From: Vibrio jasicida CAIM 1864 = LMG 25398
Lineage (GTDB): Bacteria; Pseudomonadota; Gammaproteobacteria; Enterobacterales; Vibrionaceae
Direction: 5' to 3'
NCBI RefSeq assembly: GCF_000400365.1
Contig: NZ_BAOG01000052.1
Span: forward strand, 1-64,000
Length of the DNA stretch: 64,000 nucleotides
The position numbers and the translations under genes are program-made. Positions within the stretch are counted from its first letter, which is position 1. The number at the start of each line of letters is the position of its first letter. Under the pieces are notes generated by a model that saw only the letters and a program-made list of their open reading frames with translations, searched no databases and was not told where the DNA came from. Below are positions 28,374 to 37,628 of this stretch, one piece after another.

Positions 28374-28390
28374 TTATACCGTTTATAACC
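28374..28390 (-). promoter_or_regulatory. Shared upstream element of the sulfatase regulon, anSME 1 copy
   Basis: Read on the minus strand this is GGTTATAAACGGTATAA, which matches GGTTATAAACACTATAA at 57202-57218 at 15 of 17 positions. It begins 118 nt before the anSME 1 start codon; the sulfatase 3 copy begins 113 nt before its own start. It may be a regulator site or a promoter core. Confidence 0.55.
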
Positions 28391-28448
28391 TTTTTTCATA
28401 GCGTTTATTGCTAATCTTCATCATGACTTTTTTGGCGAGAAACTATTG

Positions 28449-29237
28449 ATGAAATCATTTAAAAGCAAATCGTTAACCGCACTTTCCATTCTATCATTCA
28501 GCGTATTAATGAGTGGTTGTGCGACTCAATCACCGCACCCTATCGCGCTCAACATTGATCAAGACATGGTGTTGGTTGAAGGCGGTTCATTTGTCATGGG
28601 ATCGGACAGTGACTCCGCCAAGAAGGCAGAAACCCCAGTACGCGAAGTAAAGGTAGACGGCTTCTACATTTCCAAATTCGAGGTCACTCAAGAATTGTTT
28701 GAATCTGTCATGGGTTCTTCAATGAGTTACTTCCAAGGTGCAGACATCCCGGTTAACAACTTGAGCTGGCAACAGGCGAATTACTTCATCGAGAAGTTGA
28801 ACGAGCTGACTGGCGAAAGCTACCGCTTACCGACAGAAGCGGAATGGGAGTTTGCTGCAAAAGGCGGTAACAAGAGCCAAGGTTTCACTTACGCAGGCTC
28901 AAACAACATTGCTGATGTGGCGTGGTATGCCGACAACTCCAAAAACCAAGCTCATCCCGTTGGTCAAAAACAACCTAATGAACTTGGTCTGTATGACATG
29001 ACAGGTAACGTTGGTGAGTTCGTGATCGACGCGTATGACGATACTTTCTACCGCTATGGCCCAACCGAGAATCCAAACAACGCTAAAGATGAAAAAGCCG
29101 GCCTAGCACACAAGTCCGTGCGAGGCGGCAGCTTTGCCTATGATTCTGATGAATCAGAGAATTTCCGTCGAGATTTCGCAAGCCAGTCTATAATTATGTC
29201 GGACATGGGACTTCGCCTTGCTAAAGATGCTGATTAA
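28449..29237 (+). CDS. Lipoprotein with formylglycine-generating-enzyme (SUMF1) fold lacking the catalytic cysteines
   Basis: The protein is 262 residues from ATG 28449 (the frame opens one codon earlier at a TTG). It carries a lipobox LMSGC (C24) and then a complete FGE-sulfatase domain: MVLVEGGSFVMGS, VDGFYISKFEVTQELF, YRLPTEAEWEFAAKGG, GLYDMTGNVGEFVIDAYD and SVRGGSF. In oxygen-dependent FGE the segment after RGGS has two catalytic Cys (C336 and C341 in human FGE). Here it reads AYDSDESENFRRDF, with no Cys, so it cannot be a conventional FGE. It diverges from the anSME 1 operon. A substrate-binding or sulfatase-docking role at the membrane is inferred; the fold is also used for other functions. 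Confidence 0.85.
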   Translation: MKSFKSKSLTALSILSFSVLMSGCATQSPHPIALNIDQDMVLVEGGSFVMGSDSDSAKKAETPVREVKVDGFYISKFEVTQELFESVMGSSMSYFQGADIPVNNLSWQQANYFIEKLNELTGESYRLPTEAEWEFAAKGGNKSQGFTYAGSNNIADVAWYADNSKNQAHPVGQKQPNELGLYDMTGNVGEFVIDAYDDTFYRYGPTENPNNAKDEKAGLAHKSVRGGSFAYDSDESENFRRDFASQSIIMSDMGLRLAKDAD

Positions 29238-29341
29238 GCACGATTACGCATGAGAAGCGACGTTACTGCCCCTTTGCGAGTTCTTAACAAGTAATTACGT
29301 CTATGGTTAGGGAAAGAGGCTAAACCCGCGTTGTTCTTCTC

Positions 29342-29390
29342 TATACCCAAGTAACCTCGAGATGCGAAGTTCAGCGAAAGTGACTTGGGT
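29342..29390. repeat. 48-bp imperfect palindromic repeat, copy 2
   Basis: TATACCCAAGTAACCTCGAG opens the element and GTGACTTGGGT closes it. It is the inverted counterpart of 25786-25833, and the two copies bracket anSME 1, the HEAT/TPR gene and the FGE-like gene. Confidence 0.8.
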
Positions 29391-29447
29391 AGATATTTCA
29401 CCTCGAATGTACTCGAACAATACATACAAACTTAGGTAAATAATAAT

Positions 29448-30431
29448 ATGAACAAGAAACACATCTGCGCCCTAGCTGTCTTATCTGGCTTATCTTTTTC
29501 TGCGATGGCACTAGACTGCGATCCAAACTTATTACCATCATGGAAAGATGGCGACAGCAAAACGGCTATTGTGAACTATGTTGACCAATCGATGGATACA
29601 ACCAAGTCGACGTTCATTCCTGAACAAGACCGTATCGCGGTATTCGACAATGACGGTACCTTATGGTCGGAAAAACCATTCTACTTCCAACTGGCTTATG
29701 CGCTAGACGAAGTGAAACTCATGGCAAAAGACCACCCAGAATGGAAGACAAAAGAGCCGTTCAAATCCGTATTGAATGATGACATCGAAAGCGTCTTTAA
29801 AGGTGGTGAAAAAGCGCTACTTGAGATCGTAAAAGTCACCCATAGTGGCATGACAGTAGAAGAATACCAACAGAAAGTTTCTGAGTGGTTGAAAGCCGCA
29901 AAAGATCCGCGTTTTGGCAAAGCTTACACAGAGCTGACTTATAAGCCGATGCGTGAAATGGTGACCTACCTGCAAGAACACGGCTTTAAAACTTACATTG
30001 TCTCCGGCGGTGGCGTGGACTTTATGCGTGTTTGGGCACCAGAGGTTTACGGCATTCCAGAACAACAAATCATTGGTAGTGCACTGAAATACAAGTACGA
30101 CTACAACGACGGTAAGCCAACCGTCACTAAGCTAGATGAGATCCTGACCATTGATGACAAAGCGGGCAAAGTTGAAAATATTCAACAAATCATTGGTAAG
30201 AAACCAGTACTCGCTATTGGTAACTCAGATGGTGACCACGCAATGATGCAATGGGCAACAAGCCAACCAAACTCTATGGCAATGATCGTTCATCACACTG
30301 ATGAAGATCGCGAGTGGAAGTACGACCGTAAATCGAGTGTGGGGCACTTAGACAAAGCGATGGATGAGGCCAACCAACGTGATAACTGGCACCTGATCGA
30401 CATGAAAAATGAGTGGTGCACGGTTTACTAA
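29448..30431 (+). CDS. Periplasmic HAD-family phosphatase
   Basis: The 327-residue protein has a signal peptide (MNKKHICALAVLSGLSFSAMA) and a HAD core: motif I VFDNDGTLW (D67, D69), motif II YIVSGGG, and motif IV IGNSDGDHAMM. A helical cap lies between motifs I and II. It resembles exported phosphoserine-phosphatase-like HAD proteins that remove phosphate from small molecules in the periplasm. The two remaining Cys (CDPN near the N-terminus and WCTVY at the C-terminus) may form a disulfide. It follows the FGE-like gene in the same direction after 210 bases holding repeat copy 2, and a strong terminator ends it. The substrate is unknown. Confidence 0.85.
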   Translation: MNKKHICALAVLSGLSFSAMALDCDPNLLPSWKDGDSKTAIVNYVDQSMDTTKSTFIPEQDRIAVFDNDGTLWSEKPFYFQLAYALDEVKLMAKDHPEWKTKEPFKSVLNDDIESVFKGGEKALLEIVKVTHSGMTVEEYQQKVSEWLKAAKDPRFGKAYTELTYKPMREMVTYLQEHGFKTYIVSGGGVDFMRVWAPEVYGIPEQQIIGSALKYKYDYNDGKPTVTKLDEILTIDDKAGKVENIQQIIGKKPVLAIGNSDGDHAMMQWATSQPNSMAMIVHHTDEDREWKYDRKSSVGHLDKAMDEANQRDNWHLIDMKNEWCTVY

Positions 30432-30450
30432 ATAGGCCTTTTTAGATGAG

Positions 30451-30478
30451 AGACTCCCCTTCATGGGGAGTTTTTTAT
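30451..30478 (+). terminator. Terminator after the periplasmic HAD gene
   Basis: ACTCCCC (30453-30459) pairs with GGGGAGT (30465-30471) around TTCAT and is followed by a run of T. Confidence 0.92.
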
Positions 30479-30563
30479 TTTCAAACGTTAGGCTTTTCTT
30501 CACGATCACTTCACGACTCTTCACACACAATGCCTCTCATCAAAACGAAGAGGTAAAACAAAA

Positions 30564-31211
30564 ATGACAAGAACACTCCTGACAATCCTAGCGGCAAGCT
30601 CTTTCTCTGTTGCAGCAGCGCCTTATGTAGGTTTGGAATATGGATTCGGCACGACTGACCACGATTTTGAGACATCTTTTGACGCTGACGGTGTGAATCT
30701 AAACCCTGAATTGGAAGACGGTATTTTTGGTGGCTTTGTTGGCTACTCTATCAACGACTCTTGGGCAGTAGAACTGGGTTACAACCAATTTGAACTAGAA
30801 GATAGCCGCTCAAAGAACCTAGGCATCCAGAATATTGATGGAAAAGACTACCACCGCGAAATGGAATGGGATTCATCCATCAAGGCAAAACAAATCACGC
30901 TTGCACCTGTGTTTAGTTATGCATTAAACGATAAATGGACCACCAAAGTAAAAGCGGGTCTGAGCTACACACAATACGAATCGAAAGCCGGTAAGTACGA
31001 AGAGCACGAACTGGTTTCAAATGACGATGTGGAAATGAGCAAAACCCTTTTCCACAGCACAGAAAAGAATAACGAGTTGGGTGCCGTCTTCTCTATTGGT
31101 GCGGAATACAAAATCTTCCCTCAATTGACCATCGGCGCAAACGCGAAGTACCAACTTGATAGCTACGCAAACACAGCATCGATTAACGTAGGTTCAACCT
31201 ACTACTTTTAA
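30564..31211 (+). CDS. Outer-membrane beta-barrel protein (OmpA-like/AcfA-like porin domain)
   Basis: The 215-residue protein has a signal peptide ending near SVAAA, then alternating strands typical of an 8-stranded barrel (PYVGLEYGFGTT, GGFVGYSINDSWAVELGYNQFE, TLAPVFSYALNDKWTTKVKAGLSYTQYES, GAVFSIGAEYKIFPQLTIGANAKYQ). It ends in the outer-membrane assembly signature YYF. Size and pattern fit the small OmpA-like proteins of Vibrio, which include the accessory colonization factor AcfA; this similarity is by architecture only. It has a Shine-Dalgarno sequence (AGAGG) and is followed after 17 bases by the YgiW-family gene, so the two are probably co-transcribed. Confidence 0.8.
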   Translation: MTRTLLTILAASSFSVAAAPYVGLEYGFGTTDHDFETSFDADGVNLNPELEDGIFGGFVGYSINDSWAVELGYNQFELEDSRSKNLGIQNIDGKDYHREMEWDSSIKAKQITLAPVFSYALNDKWTTKVKAGLSYTQYESKAGKYEEHELVSNDDVEMSKTLFHSTEKNNELGAVFSIGAEYKIFPQLTIGANAKYQLDSYANTASINVGSTYYF

Positions 31212-31228
31212 TATAGGAAGCCTCTAGC

Positions 31229-31564
31229 ATGAAGAAACTGATCTTAGCTACCACACTCGCTCTTTTATCAGGCTCTGCGTTGGCCGCTTTTACTGGCCCA
31301 ACGACATCTGCCATTAATACCGTCAAAGAAGCGCAGAATGCCGCTGACGATAGTTTTGTTCTGTTAACGGGGAACATTGTCCAAGCCTTAGGTGACGAGA
31401 CTTACTTGTTTAAGGATGAGACGGGCGAAATCCAAGTTGAAATCGACAACGAAGATTGGATGGGCCAAGACGTATCACCACAAGATAAGGTCGCGATTCG
31501 TGGTGAAGTTGATTCAGAGTCGACAACAATGCAAATCGACGTTGATACTATCCAAAAAATCTAA
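31229..31564 (+). CDS. YgiW/YdeI-family periplasmic OB-fold stress protein
   Basis: The 111-residue protein has a signal peptide (MKKLILATTLALLSGSALA) followed by the BOF domain: FTGPTTSAINTVKEAQNAADDSFVLLTGNIVQALGDETYLFKDETGEIQVEIDNEDWMGQDVSP. This is the hallmark of the YgiW/YdeI/VisP family, an OB-fold linked to stress tolerance and cell-envelope homeostasis and, in Salmonella VisP, to peptidoglycan binding. It lies 17 bases behind the outer-membrane protein gene with AGGAAG as ribosome-binding site. Confidence 0.92.
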   Translation: MKKLILATTLALLSGSALAAFTGPTTSAINTVKEAQNAADDSFVLLTGNIVQALGDETYLFKDETGEIQVEIDNEDWMGQDVSPQDKVAIRGEVDSESTTMQIDVDTIQKI

Positions 31565-31585
31565 GCTCTCCGCGCTAAAAACGAC

Positions 31586-31611
31586 AAAGCCACCTCACTT
31601 AGGTGGCTTTT
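31586..31611. terminator. Bidirectional terminator between the YgiW-family gene and yegS
   Basis: AAAGCCACCT and AGGTGGCTTT form a perfect 10-bp stem with loop CACTT between two converging genes. T residues on the plus side and TTTTT a few bases beyond on the minus side allow use in both directions. Confidence 0.88.
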
Positions 31612-31630
31612 GTGTATAAGTGTAAATTTA

Positions 31631-32536
31631 TTATGAATCGACACATAAGCAAGGGCAATTCGGTGGAAGTACCAAGTTGATGCTTCTAGCTTGAACATCA
31701 AAACGAATTTTACTCGAGCGGTAAGGCTCACCATCTAAGTTGAGCGGCAACAACTTAGGAAAATCGATTTCCAACCAACTTGCCTGAGTGTGTTTAACGA
31801 ATTGCCCTAGTTCGGTTGGATTTTGAATTTCCTGAATGACTTGCGGCAATTCATGAGGCAGAAATGGGTGAACGAGAGTGATGTCCATAACACCGTCGTC
31901 AATGAATGCATTTGGGGCGAGCTCTTGCCCTCCGCCAGCCAAACGACTGTTACAGAATGCACCAACTAGGATTTCCCCATTATAGCTGCCTTGTTTTATC
32001 GTGACCGTCCCATCGTAGGGTTTAAAACCGAGCGCTTTTACCAATCCCGTCAATGTGTATGCACCGCCCCCAAGAAAGTTCTTCAGCTCTACGGGCGTCT
32101 CTGCGGTAATTTCTGCACCAAACCCTGCAGCCGCAACATTCATAAAATAACGATCATTGGCTTTTACGCTATCGACTGCCACAGCATCACCGTTTATCGC
32201 CAGCGCTAATGATTCGCGAATCGTCGTGGGAATTTGCGTCGCCGTCGCAAAGTCATTCGCGGTTCCCATCGGAATAATCGCCAGCTCAGGTCGGCGATCT
32301 ACTTCGATTTGGTTTAATGCCGTTACCGCTTCATTAACAGTGCCATCGCCACCCGCCACAACAATACGCTTAACGCCTTCATTGACCGCTTCTCGGACCA
32401 AACGCGCCATATCTTGAGATTCCCATGTCACGCGAACTTGAACATCTACACCCTGCTCCCGCATGCGGAAGATCTCGTTACGCAACTCTGAAGTACCCGC
32501 TTTTTTACCATTTAAAATGGCACGTATTGCCTTCAT
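31631..32536 (-). CDS. yegS: Lipid kinase YegS (diacylglycerol kinase catalytic domain family)
   Basis: The 301-residue cytoplasmic protein begins [22 protein letters not shown] and carries the nucleotide-binding GGDGTVNEA motif and [12 protein letters not shown], as in E. coli YegS. The Asp/Gly-rich C-terminal half ([29 protein letters not shown]) contains the family metal-site and substrate region. E. coli YegS phosphorylates phosphatidylglycerol in vitro. The length matches (299 in E. coli). It begins 12 bases after the stop of the LysR gene on the same strand, so it is probably the second gene of that operon. Confidence 0.92.
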   Translation of the reverse strand: MKAIRAILNGKKAGTSELRNEIFRMREQGVDVQVRVTWESQDMARLVREAVNEGVKRIVVAGGDGTVNEAVTALNQIEVDRRPELAIIPMGTANDFATATQIPTTIRESLALAINGDAVAVDSVKANDRYFMNVAAAGFGAEITAETPVELKNFLGGGAYTLTGLVKALGFKPYDGTVTIKQGSYNGEILVGAFCNSRLAGGGQELAPNAFIDDGVMDITLVHPFLPHELPQVIQEIQNPTELGQFVKHTQASWLEIDFPKLLPLNLDGEPYRSSKIRFDVQARSINLVLPPNCPCLCVDS

Positions 32537-32548
32537 ACTTACTCCTCG

Positions 32549-33451
32549 TTATCGAATCGCTTTACCCGCTTGTTTGATTTGCGTTCTTAACCATTGGTGG
32601 GCGCTTTCATTGCTACGACTCGAATGCCAAATTGCACAAAGATCATGCTCACTGTCACTAAATGGCAGCGGGACCGCTTTGATATTATAGGTTTTAGAAA
32701 AATGGTTGATGGTCGAAAACGGTAACATTCCGATGTATTCACTCCCATCGATCACTGGCAACATTTCCATTGCCCCTGCGGCGCGATAAACAATATTGCG
32801 ACTCGCCAAGTCTTCAATATCTTCTCCCGTCAACAAACTGTTTCTAGCATGCCAACGAGACACCACAACGTGCTCTTCTGCCAAAAATTGCTTCACCGTA
32901 CATGTATCTTGAATTCTGGGGTGCTCAGCATTGCATACCACCATCAAACGCTCGGAAAAAATCGGTTCCATTTTCAGTACGGTGCGCCCGCGAGGCGGAA
33001 GATCAATGATCAAGTCATAGCGCTGTAGGCGCAGGTCACTCTCATAATCTTCAGTAAAAAGTGGGTGAACTTCGAGCGTAATTTTTGGGGCATGCTCTCG
33101 AATCTGGCGCATTAATTGTGGCATCAACTCATAACTGGCTACCGAAACACAAGCGATCGAGAAAATACGATTAGAAACTTTAGGATCGAAACTACTTGAG
33201 GCGGAGAGTGTAGAAGTGAAGTTTTTTAGCGCCGCTACCATGGCTGGATAAATATCCATCGCGAAACTGGTCGGCTCAACGCCAGAATTACTGCGGTGGA
33301 ACAACGGCTCATCATAGATATCACGCAAGCGTGCAAGGGCCTTGCTCACAGCGGGTTGGCTTATATCTAATCGAGCAGCAGCCTTAGATAGGTTCTGCTC
33401 TTCATAGATTGCCACAAAAATGGGGATGAGATTTAAATCAGTACTTTTCAT
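32549..33451 (-). CDS. LysR-family transcriptional regulator, upstream of yegS
   Basis: The 300-residue protein has the N-terminal winged helix-turn-helix of the LysR family: LNLIPIFVAIYEEQNLSKAAARLDISQPAVSKALARLRDIYDEPLFHRS (residues 6-54). An effector-binding domain of two alpha/beta lobes follows from about residue 90. The NLIPIFVAIYEEQNLSKAA start resembles the LeuO/NodD-like subgroup. It is likely cotranscribed with yegS. Targets and ligand are unknown. The upstream region contains three inverted repeats that might include an autoregulatory site. Confidence 0.9.
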   Translation of the reverse strand: MKSTDLNLIPIFVAIYEEQNLSKAAARLDISQPAVSKALARLRDIYDEPLFHRSNSGVEPTSFAMDIYPAMVAALKNFTSTLSASSSFDPKVSNRIFSIACVSVASYELMPQLMRQIREHAPKITLEVHPLFTEDYESDLRLQRYDLIIDLPPRGRTVLKMEPIFSERLMVVCNAEHPRIQDTCTVKQFLAEEHVVVSRWHARNSLLTGEDIEDLASRNIVYRAAGAMEMLPVIDGSEYIGMLPFSTINHFSKTYNIKAVPLPFSDSEHDLCAIWHSSRSNESAHQWLRTQIKQAGKAIR

Positions 33452-33598
33452 TTCGCCAACATAAAACGGGGAGTTAGTTTTATTTTAGCTAACAGTCTGA
33501 TCTGAAACGAGTCAAAGCACTGGATTTGAGCACCTATGCATGTTTTAAGTAGTTTTAACCGTGTATTGACGAAGAAAGTCATAATGGATCCCCAAAAA

Positions 33599-33648
33599 AT
33601 CGCATTATTTCATATTGGTCACACTTGGAACGGGAACAATAATGCGAT
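33599..33648. repeat. Perfect 11-bp inverted repeat with 28-nt loop
   Basis: ATCGCATTATT (33599-33609) and AATAATGCGAT (33638-33648) are exact reverse complements. The element lies between the divergent LysR gene and the small membrane protein gene. It could be a structured RNA stem or a binding site. Confidence 0.65.
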
Positions 33649-33656
33649 CTTTAGTT

Positions 33657-33680
33657 GATAACTTTGCCTATATAGTTATC
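33657..33680. repeat. Inverted repeat GATAACT/AGTTATC
   Basis: Seven-base perfect arms are separated by 10 nt, nine bases downstream of the 11-bp inverted repeat. Confidence 0.55.
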
Positions 33681-33755
33681 CACTCAATCCCCTTTATTAA
33701 TGATCCTTTTAATCCTTATTTTCAATCTTTTTGTTGACTTTTTCGCCTCAAATTA

Positions 33756-33780
33756 TAACATGTATATAAAATACATGTTA
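33756..33780. promoter_or_regulatory. Operator-like 10-bp palindrome before the small membrane protein gene
   Basis: TAACATGTAT and ATACATGTTA are perfect arms around a 5-nt spacer, with the ribosome-binding site AAGGGG starting at the last base (33780). Bound by a protein it could block transcription; folded as RNA it would sit directly against the ribosome-binding site. Confidence 0.6.
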
Positions 33781-33792
33781 AGGGGTTTGATT

Positions 33793-34011
33793 ATGGAATT
33801 TAAGACTGTATCAGCGCTTGGTGGAATCGTAATGGTTATTTCGTTGGCAATAATGAGCACAACAATATTGATCAGCTTTCCTTACGCAAATCACTTCTCA
33901 ATCATCCAACAAGCCATCGCGCATATCGGCACGATCGTCTTTGCAGGTATATTCAAGGTTGGTTACGTTGCTTATATCGTTGGCCGCTACGAAAGAAGCC
34001 TAGCTATCTAA
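33793..34011 (+). CDS. Small two-helix membrane protein, unknown function
   Basis: The protein is 72 residues, MEFKTVSALGGIVMVISLAI at the N-terminus and VGRYERSLAI at the C-terminus, with hydrophobic segments at about residues 6-29 and 41-61. The frame opens at 33700, but AAGGGG at 33780-33785 is properly spaced only for the ATG at 33793. It is followed after 10 bases by a 30-codon gene with its own strong ribosome-binding site, suggesting a two-gene unit of tiny membrane proteins. I do not recognise the family. Upstream lie three inverted repeats. Confidence 0.72.
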   Translation: MEFKTVSALGGIVMVISLAIMSTTILISFPYANHFSIIQQAIAHIGTIVFAGIFKVGYVAYIVGRYERSLAI

Positions 34012-34021
34012 GGAATTCAGA

Positions 34022-34114
34022 ATGAAGAAGGCGTTTTTAATCTATTTCACCATTGCAGCAACACTTGGCTTGATTGCACCTTTCACGGTGCTGTATCTCG
34101 CAACACACAGTTGA
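34022..34114 (+). CDS. 30-residue single-pass membrane miniprotein
   Basis: The short frame ATG-AAG-AAG...CAC-AGT-TGA encodes MKKAFLIYFTIAATLGLIAP followed by FTVLYLATHS, a basic N-terminus with one long hydrophobic helix. AAGGAATTCAG before the ATG is an excellent ribosome-binding site, and the gene starts 10 bases after the stop of the 72-residue membrane protein. Both features argue for a real gene although it is below usual annotation length. Function unknown; small partner subunit or toxin-like peptide are both possible. Confidence 0.65.
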   Translation: MKKAFLIYFTIAATLGLIAPFTVLYLATHS

Positions 34115-34209
34115 GACGCACTGGCTAGCAGTAAACGGGCAGAGCGGCAATGTGAAATGCCGCTCACAAAAACGCTAGGGGCTTTTATAGAAACGTAATC
34201 ACAGTAAGG

Positions 34210-34635
34210 TTATGACTTTCCTAAATAAGGCGATAAAAACGCATTCACTTCTTCGCCGCACAAACCGACCTCGACGTCGACACCACCAGCCTTGAGCATA
34301 TCGATACCACGACCTGCATTGCGAGGGTCAGGGTCTAACATGGCAACCACAACTTTCTGGATACCACAATTAACGAGTGTCGCAGCACAAGCTGGCGTTC
34401 GCCCAACAAAAGAACAAGGCTCTAATGTCACATATGCCGTTACTTCGCTCAAGTCACCTTGATAAGCCTTTAACGCTTCAACTTCAGCATGGTTACCACC
34501 AATCGCTTGAGTGTACCCCTCTGACACAATCTGACCATCTTTCACGAGTACACAGCCGACAGGTGGGTTTGGTTGACAAGCAGGCAACGCGTTGCGAGAC
34601 ACTTCCAACGCGCGAAGCATAAATTGTTGGCTCAT
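34210..34635 (-). CDS. Stand-alone RibD-type pyrimidine deaminase domain
   Basis: From ATG 34635 the protein is 141 residues and corresponds to the N-terminal deaminase half of RibD: PNPPVGCVLVKDGQIVSEGY, HAEVEAL (zinc His and catalytic Glu), VTLEPCSFVGRTPACAATL (two zinc Cys) and DPDPRNAGRG. The reductase half present in bifunctional RibD (about 367 residues in total) is absent, and the frame ends in a normal stop. It would deaminate diaminohydroxyphosphoribosylaminopyrimidine in riboflavin synthesis or a related nucleotide. The frame is open up to 34857, but that would cross the atp terminator at 34771-34803, so I use the conserved MSQQFMLRAL start. The ribosome-binding site is weak. Confidence 0.8.
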   Translation of the reverse strand: MSQQFMLRALEVSRNALPACQPNPPVGCVLVKDGQIVSEGYTQAIGGNHAEVEALKAYQGDLSEVTAYVTLEPCSFVGRTPACAATLVNCGIQKVVVAMLDPDPRNAGRGIDMLKAGGVDVEVGLCGEEVNAFLSPYLGKS

Positions 34636-34770
34636 TTGATGTTGATTCTCAATATTCAAAATTTGGGTGATGGATTCTAACGCCAGCATGCTTTCCTCGC
34701 TATATAAAAGTGTTTGCAATACTGATACGTTTTGTCTCATCAAACAATTCACTCTCCTCCCTTTTTCCAT

Positions 34771-34803
34771 AAAAAACGGGGCGAACCGAAGTTGCCCCGC
34801 TTT
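34771..34803 (-). terminator. Terminator of the atp operon
   Basis: On the minus strand CGGGGC...GCCCCG forms a 6-bp stem followed by TTTTTT, 80-110 bases after the atpC stop. Confidence 0.88.
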
Positions 34804-34809
34804 AATTAG

Positions 34810-34851
34810 ACCCAATGAAGTCAACCTCCTGAACGACGAGTTGACTTGGGT
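34810..34851. repeat. Inverted repeat ACCCAA-GTCAAC / GTTGAC-TTGGGT
   Basis: Two 6-bp perfect arm segments on each side, with a 4-nt bulge, surround a 14-nt loop. The outer GACTTGGGTA is shared with the 48-bp repeat family at 25786 and 29342, so it may be a degenerate relative. Confidence 0.55.
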
Positions 34852-34884
34852 ACTCACTCTTCAGACCGCATTCCGAAGTGTTGG

Positions 34885-35322
34885 CTAACGAATTCTCATC
34901 GTCAGTTCAACTGCACGAAGTTGTGCCAATGCCTTGTTCAACTCCATGTGTGCCTGTGCAAAGCTAATGTCGTCCATGTGCGCACGAATATTTTCTTCCG
35001 CCGCTCTGCGGGCTTCTTCCGCCCTAGCTTTATCAATATCCTTACCGTGTAACGCGGTGTCAGCAAGCAGCGTAACGACATCCGGTTGAACTTCAACTAG
35101 CCCACCAGAAACGTATAAGATCTCTTCTGGTTTCGATAAATCCCCCACAATGCGAGCAACGCCTGGCTTGATTTTACTGATCAATGGAGAATGGCCCGGA
35201 CGAATACCGAGTTCACCATCCGCACCAGCGACAGCAAGTGCATGGGCCGGACCAGAGTAGAGAGTACCTTCTGCACTCACCACATTCAGTTGAAACGTAC
35301 TTTGGGTAACCGCAATGGCCAT
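34885..35322 (-). CDS. atpC: F1Fo ATP synthase epsilon subunit
   Basis: The 145-residue protein has the N-terminal beta-sandwich (TFQLNVVSAEGTLYSGPAHALAVAGADGELGIRPGHSPLI) and the C-terminal two-helix hairpin (AEEARRAAEENIRAH...LNKALAQLRAVELTMRIR) that regulates F1. It is the last gene of the atp operon, 15 bases behind atpD and ahead of the terminator. Length is close to E. coli AtpC (139). Confidence 0.96.
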   Translation of the reverse strand: MAIAVTQSTFQLNVVSAEGTLYSGPAHALAVAGADGELGIRPGHSPLISKIKPGVARIVGDLSKPEEILYVSGGLVEVQPDVVTLLADTALHGKDIDKARAEEARRAAEENIRAHMDDISFAQAHMELNKALAQLRAVELTMRIR

Positions 35323-35337
35323 AGTGCCTCCCGCGCT

Positions 35338-36726
<1,389 letters not shown>

Positions 36727-36746
36727 CTAAACCTCAAATTCTCTCT

Positions 36747-37607
36747 CTAAACCGCTTGCGCGCCGGATACAATTTCACTCAACTCTTGAGTAATCGCCGC
36801 TTGGCGCGCTTTGTTGTAAACCAGTTGTAGGTCTTCAATAAGTTGCGCTGCGTTATCAGTCGCGGCTGACATTGCCATCATCCGCGCGGCTTGCTCACAA
36901 GCGATGCTCTCAACCACACCCTGATAAACCAGCGATTCGACATAACGTTGAATCAAGTGGTCGAGAATGTCTTGAGGAGACTGCTCGTAGAGGTAATCCC
37001 AACGAGCTTCTTTATCACGTGAAATGTCTTCTTTCGGGAACGGCAGCATTTGCAGTACCGTTGGCTTTTGCACCATGGTGTTTACAAACTGGTTGTAAAC
37101 GAGGAACAAGCGGTAGATTTTGCCTTCGGAGTAGTGCTCCATCATGGCGTTAACCGCGCCCAACATGTCTTCTAGTTTTGGTGCATCACCAAGGCCAGAA
37201 GTTTGCGCCATTACTTTCCCGAGGGACTGGAAAAAGCTGATTGCTTTCGAACCAATGAGCGTCGTATCTACTTCAACGCCCTTCTCTTGCCAGTCCTGCA
37301 TTTCTGCCAATACTTTTTTGAACAAATTACTGTTCAGGCCACCACACAAACCCCGATCGGATGAGATGATGATGTAAGCCACTCGCTTCACTTCGCGTTC
37401 TTGAAGGAAAGGATGGCTGTACTCCAGCGTACCGGACGAGACGTGACCGATAACCTTACGCATGTTCTCCGCGTAAGGACGGGACGCCTGCATGTTCTCC
37501 TGCACTTTGCGCATCTTGCTGGCGGCGACCATTTGCATTGCACTCGTAATTTTTTGCGTGCTACTCACGCTAGCAATTTTGGTGCGAATCTCTTTGGTAT
37601 TTGCCAT
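36747..37607 (-). CDS. atpG: F1Fo ATP synthase gamma subunit (rotor shaft)
   Basis: The 286-residue protein begins with the conserved coiled-coil helix [30 protein letters not shown] and ends with the partner helix [43 protein letters not shown] is the conserved family motif in the central domain. It links F1 catalysis to rotation of the c-ring. It sits 21 bases after atpA. Confidence 0.97.
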   Translation of the reverse strand: MANTKEIRTKIASVSSTQKITSAMQMVAASKMRKVQENMQASRPYAENMRKVIGHVSSGTLEYSHPFLQEREVKRVAYIIISSDRGLCGGLNSNLFKKVLAEMQDWQEKGVEVDTTLIGSKAISFFQSLGKVMAQTSGLGDAPKLEDMLGAVNAMMEHYSEGKIYRLFLVYNQFVNTMVQKPTVLQMLPFPKEDISRDKEARWDYLYEQSPQDILDHLIQRYVESLVYQGVVESIACEQAARMMAMSAATDNAAQLIEDLQLVYNKARQAAITQELSEIVSGAQAV

Positions 37608-37628
37608 AACGGACTCCTGTTAGTGGTC

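Noticed and set aside
34636..34857. Extended N-terminus of the RibD-like deaminase
   Set aside because: The extension would be encoded across the atp terminator and has no similarity to RibD.
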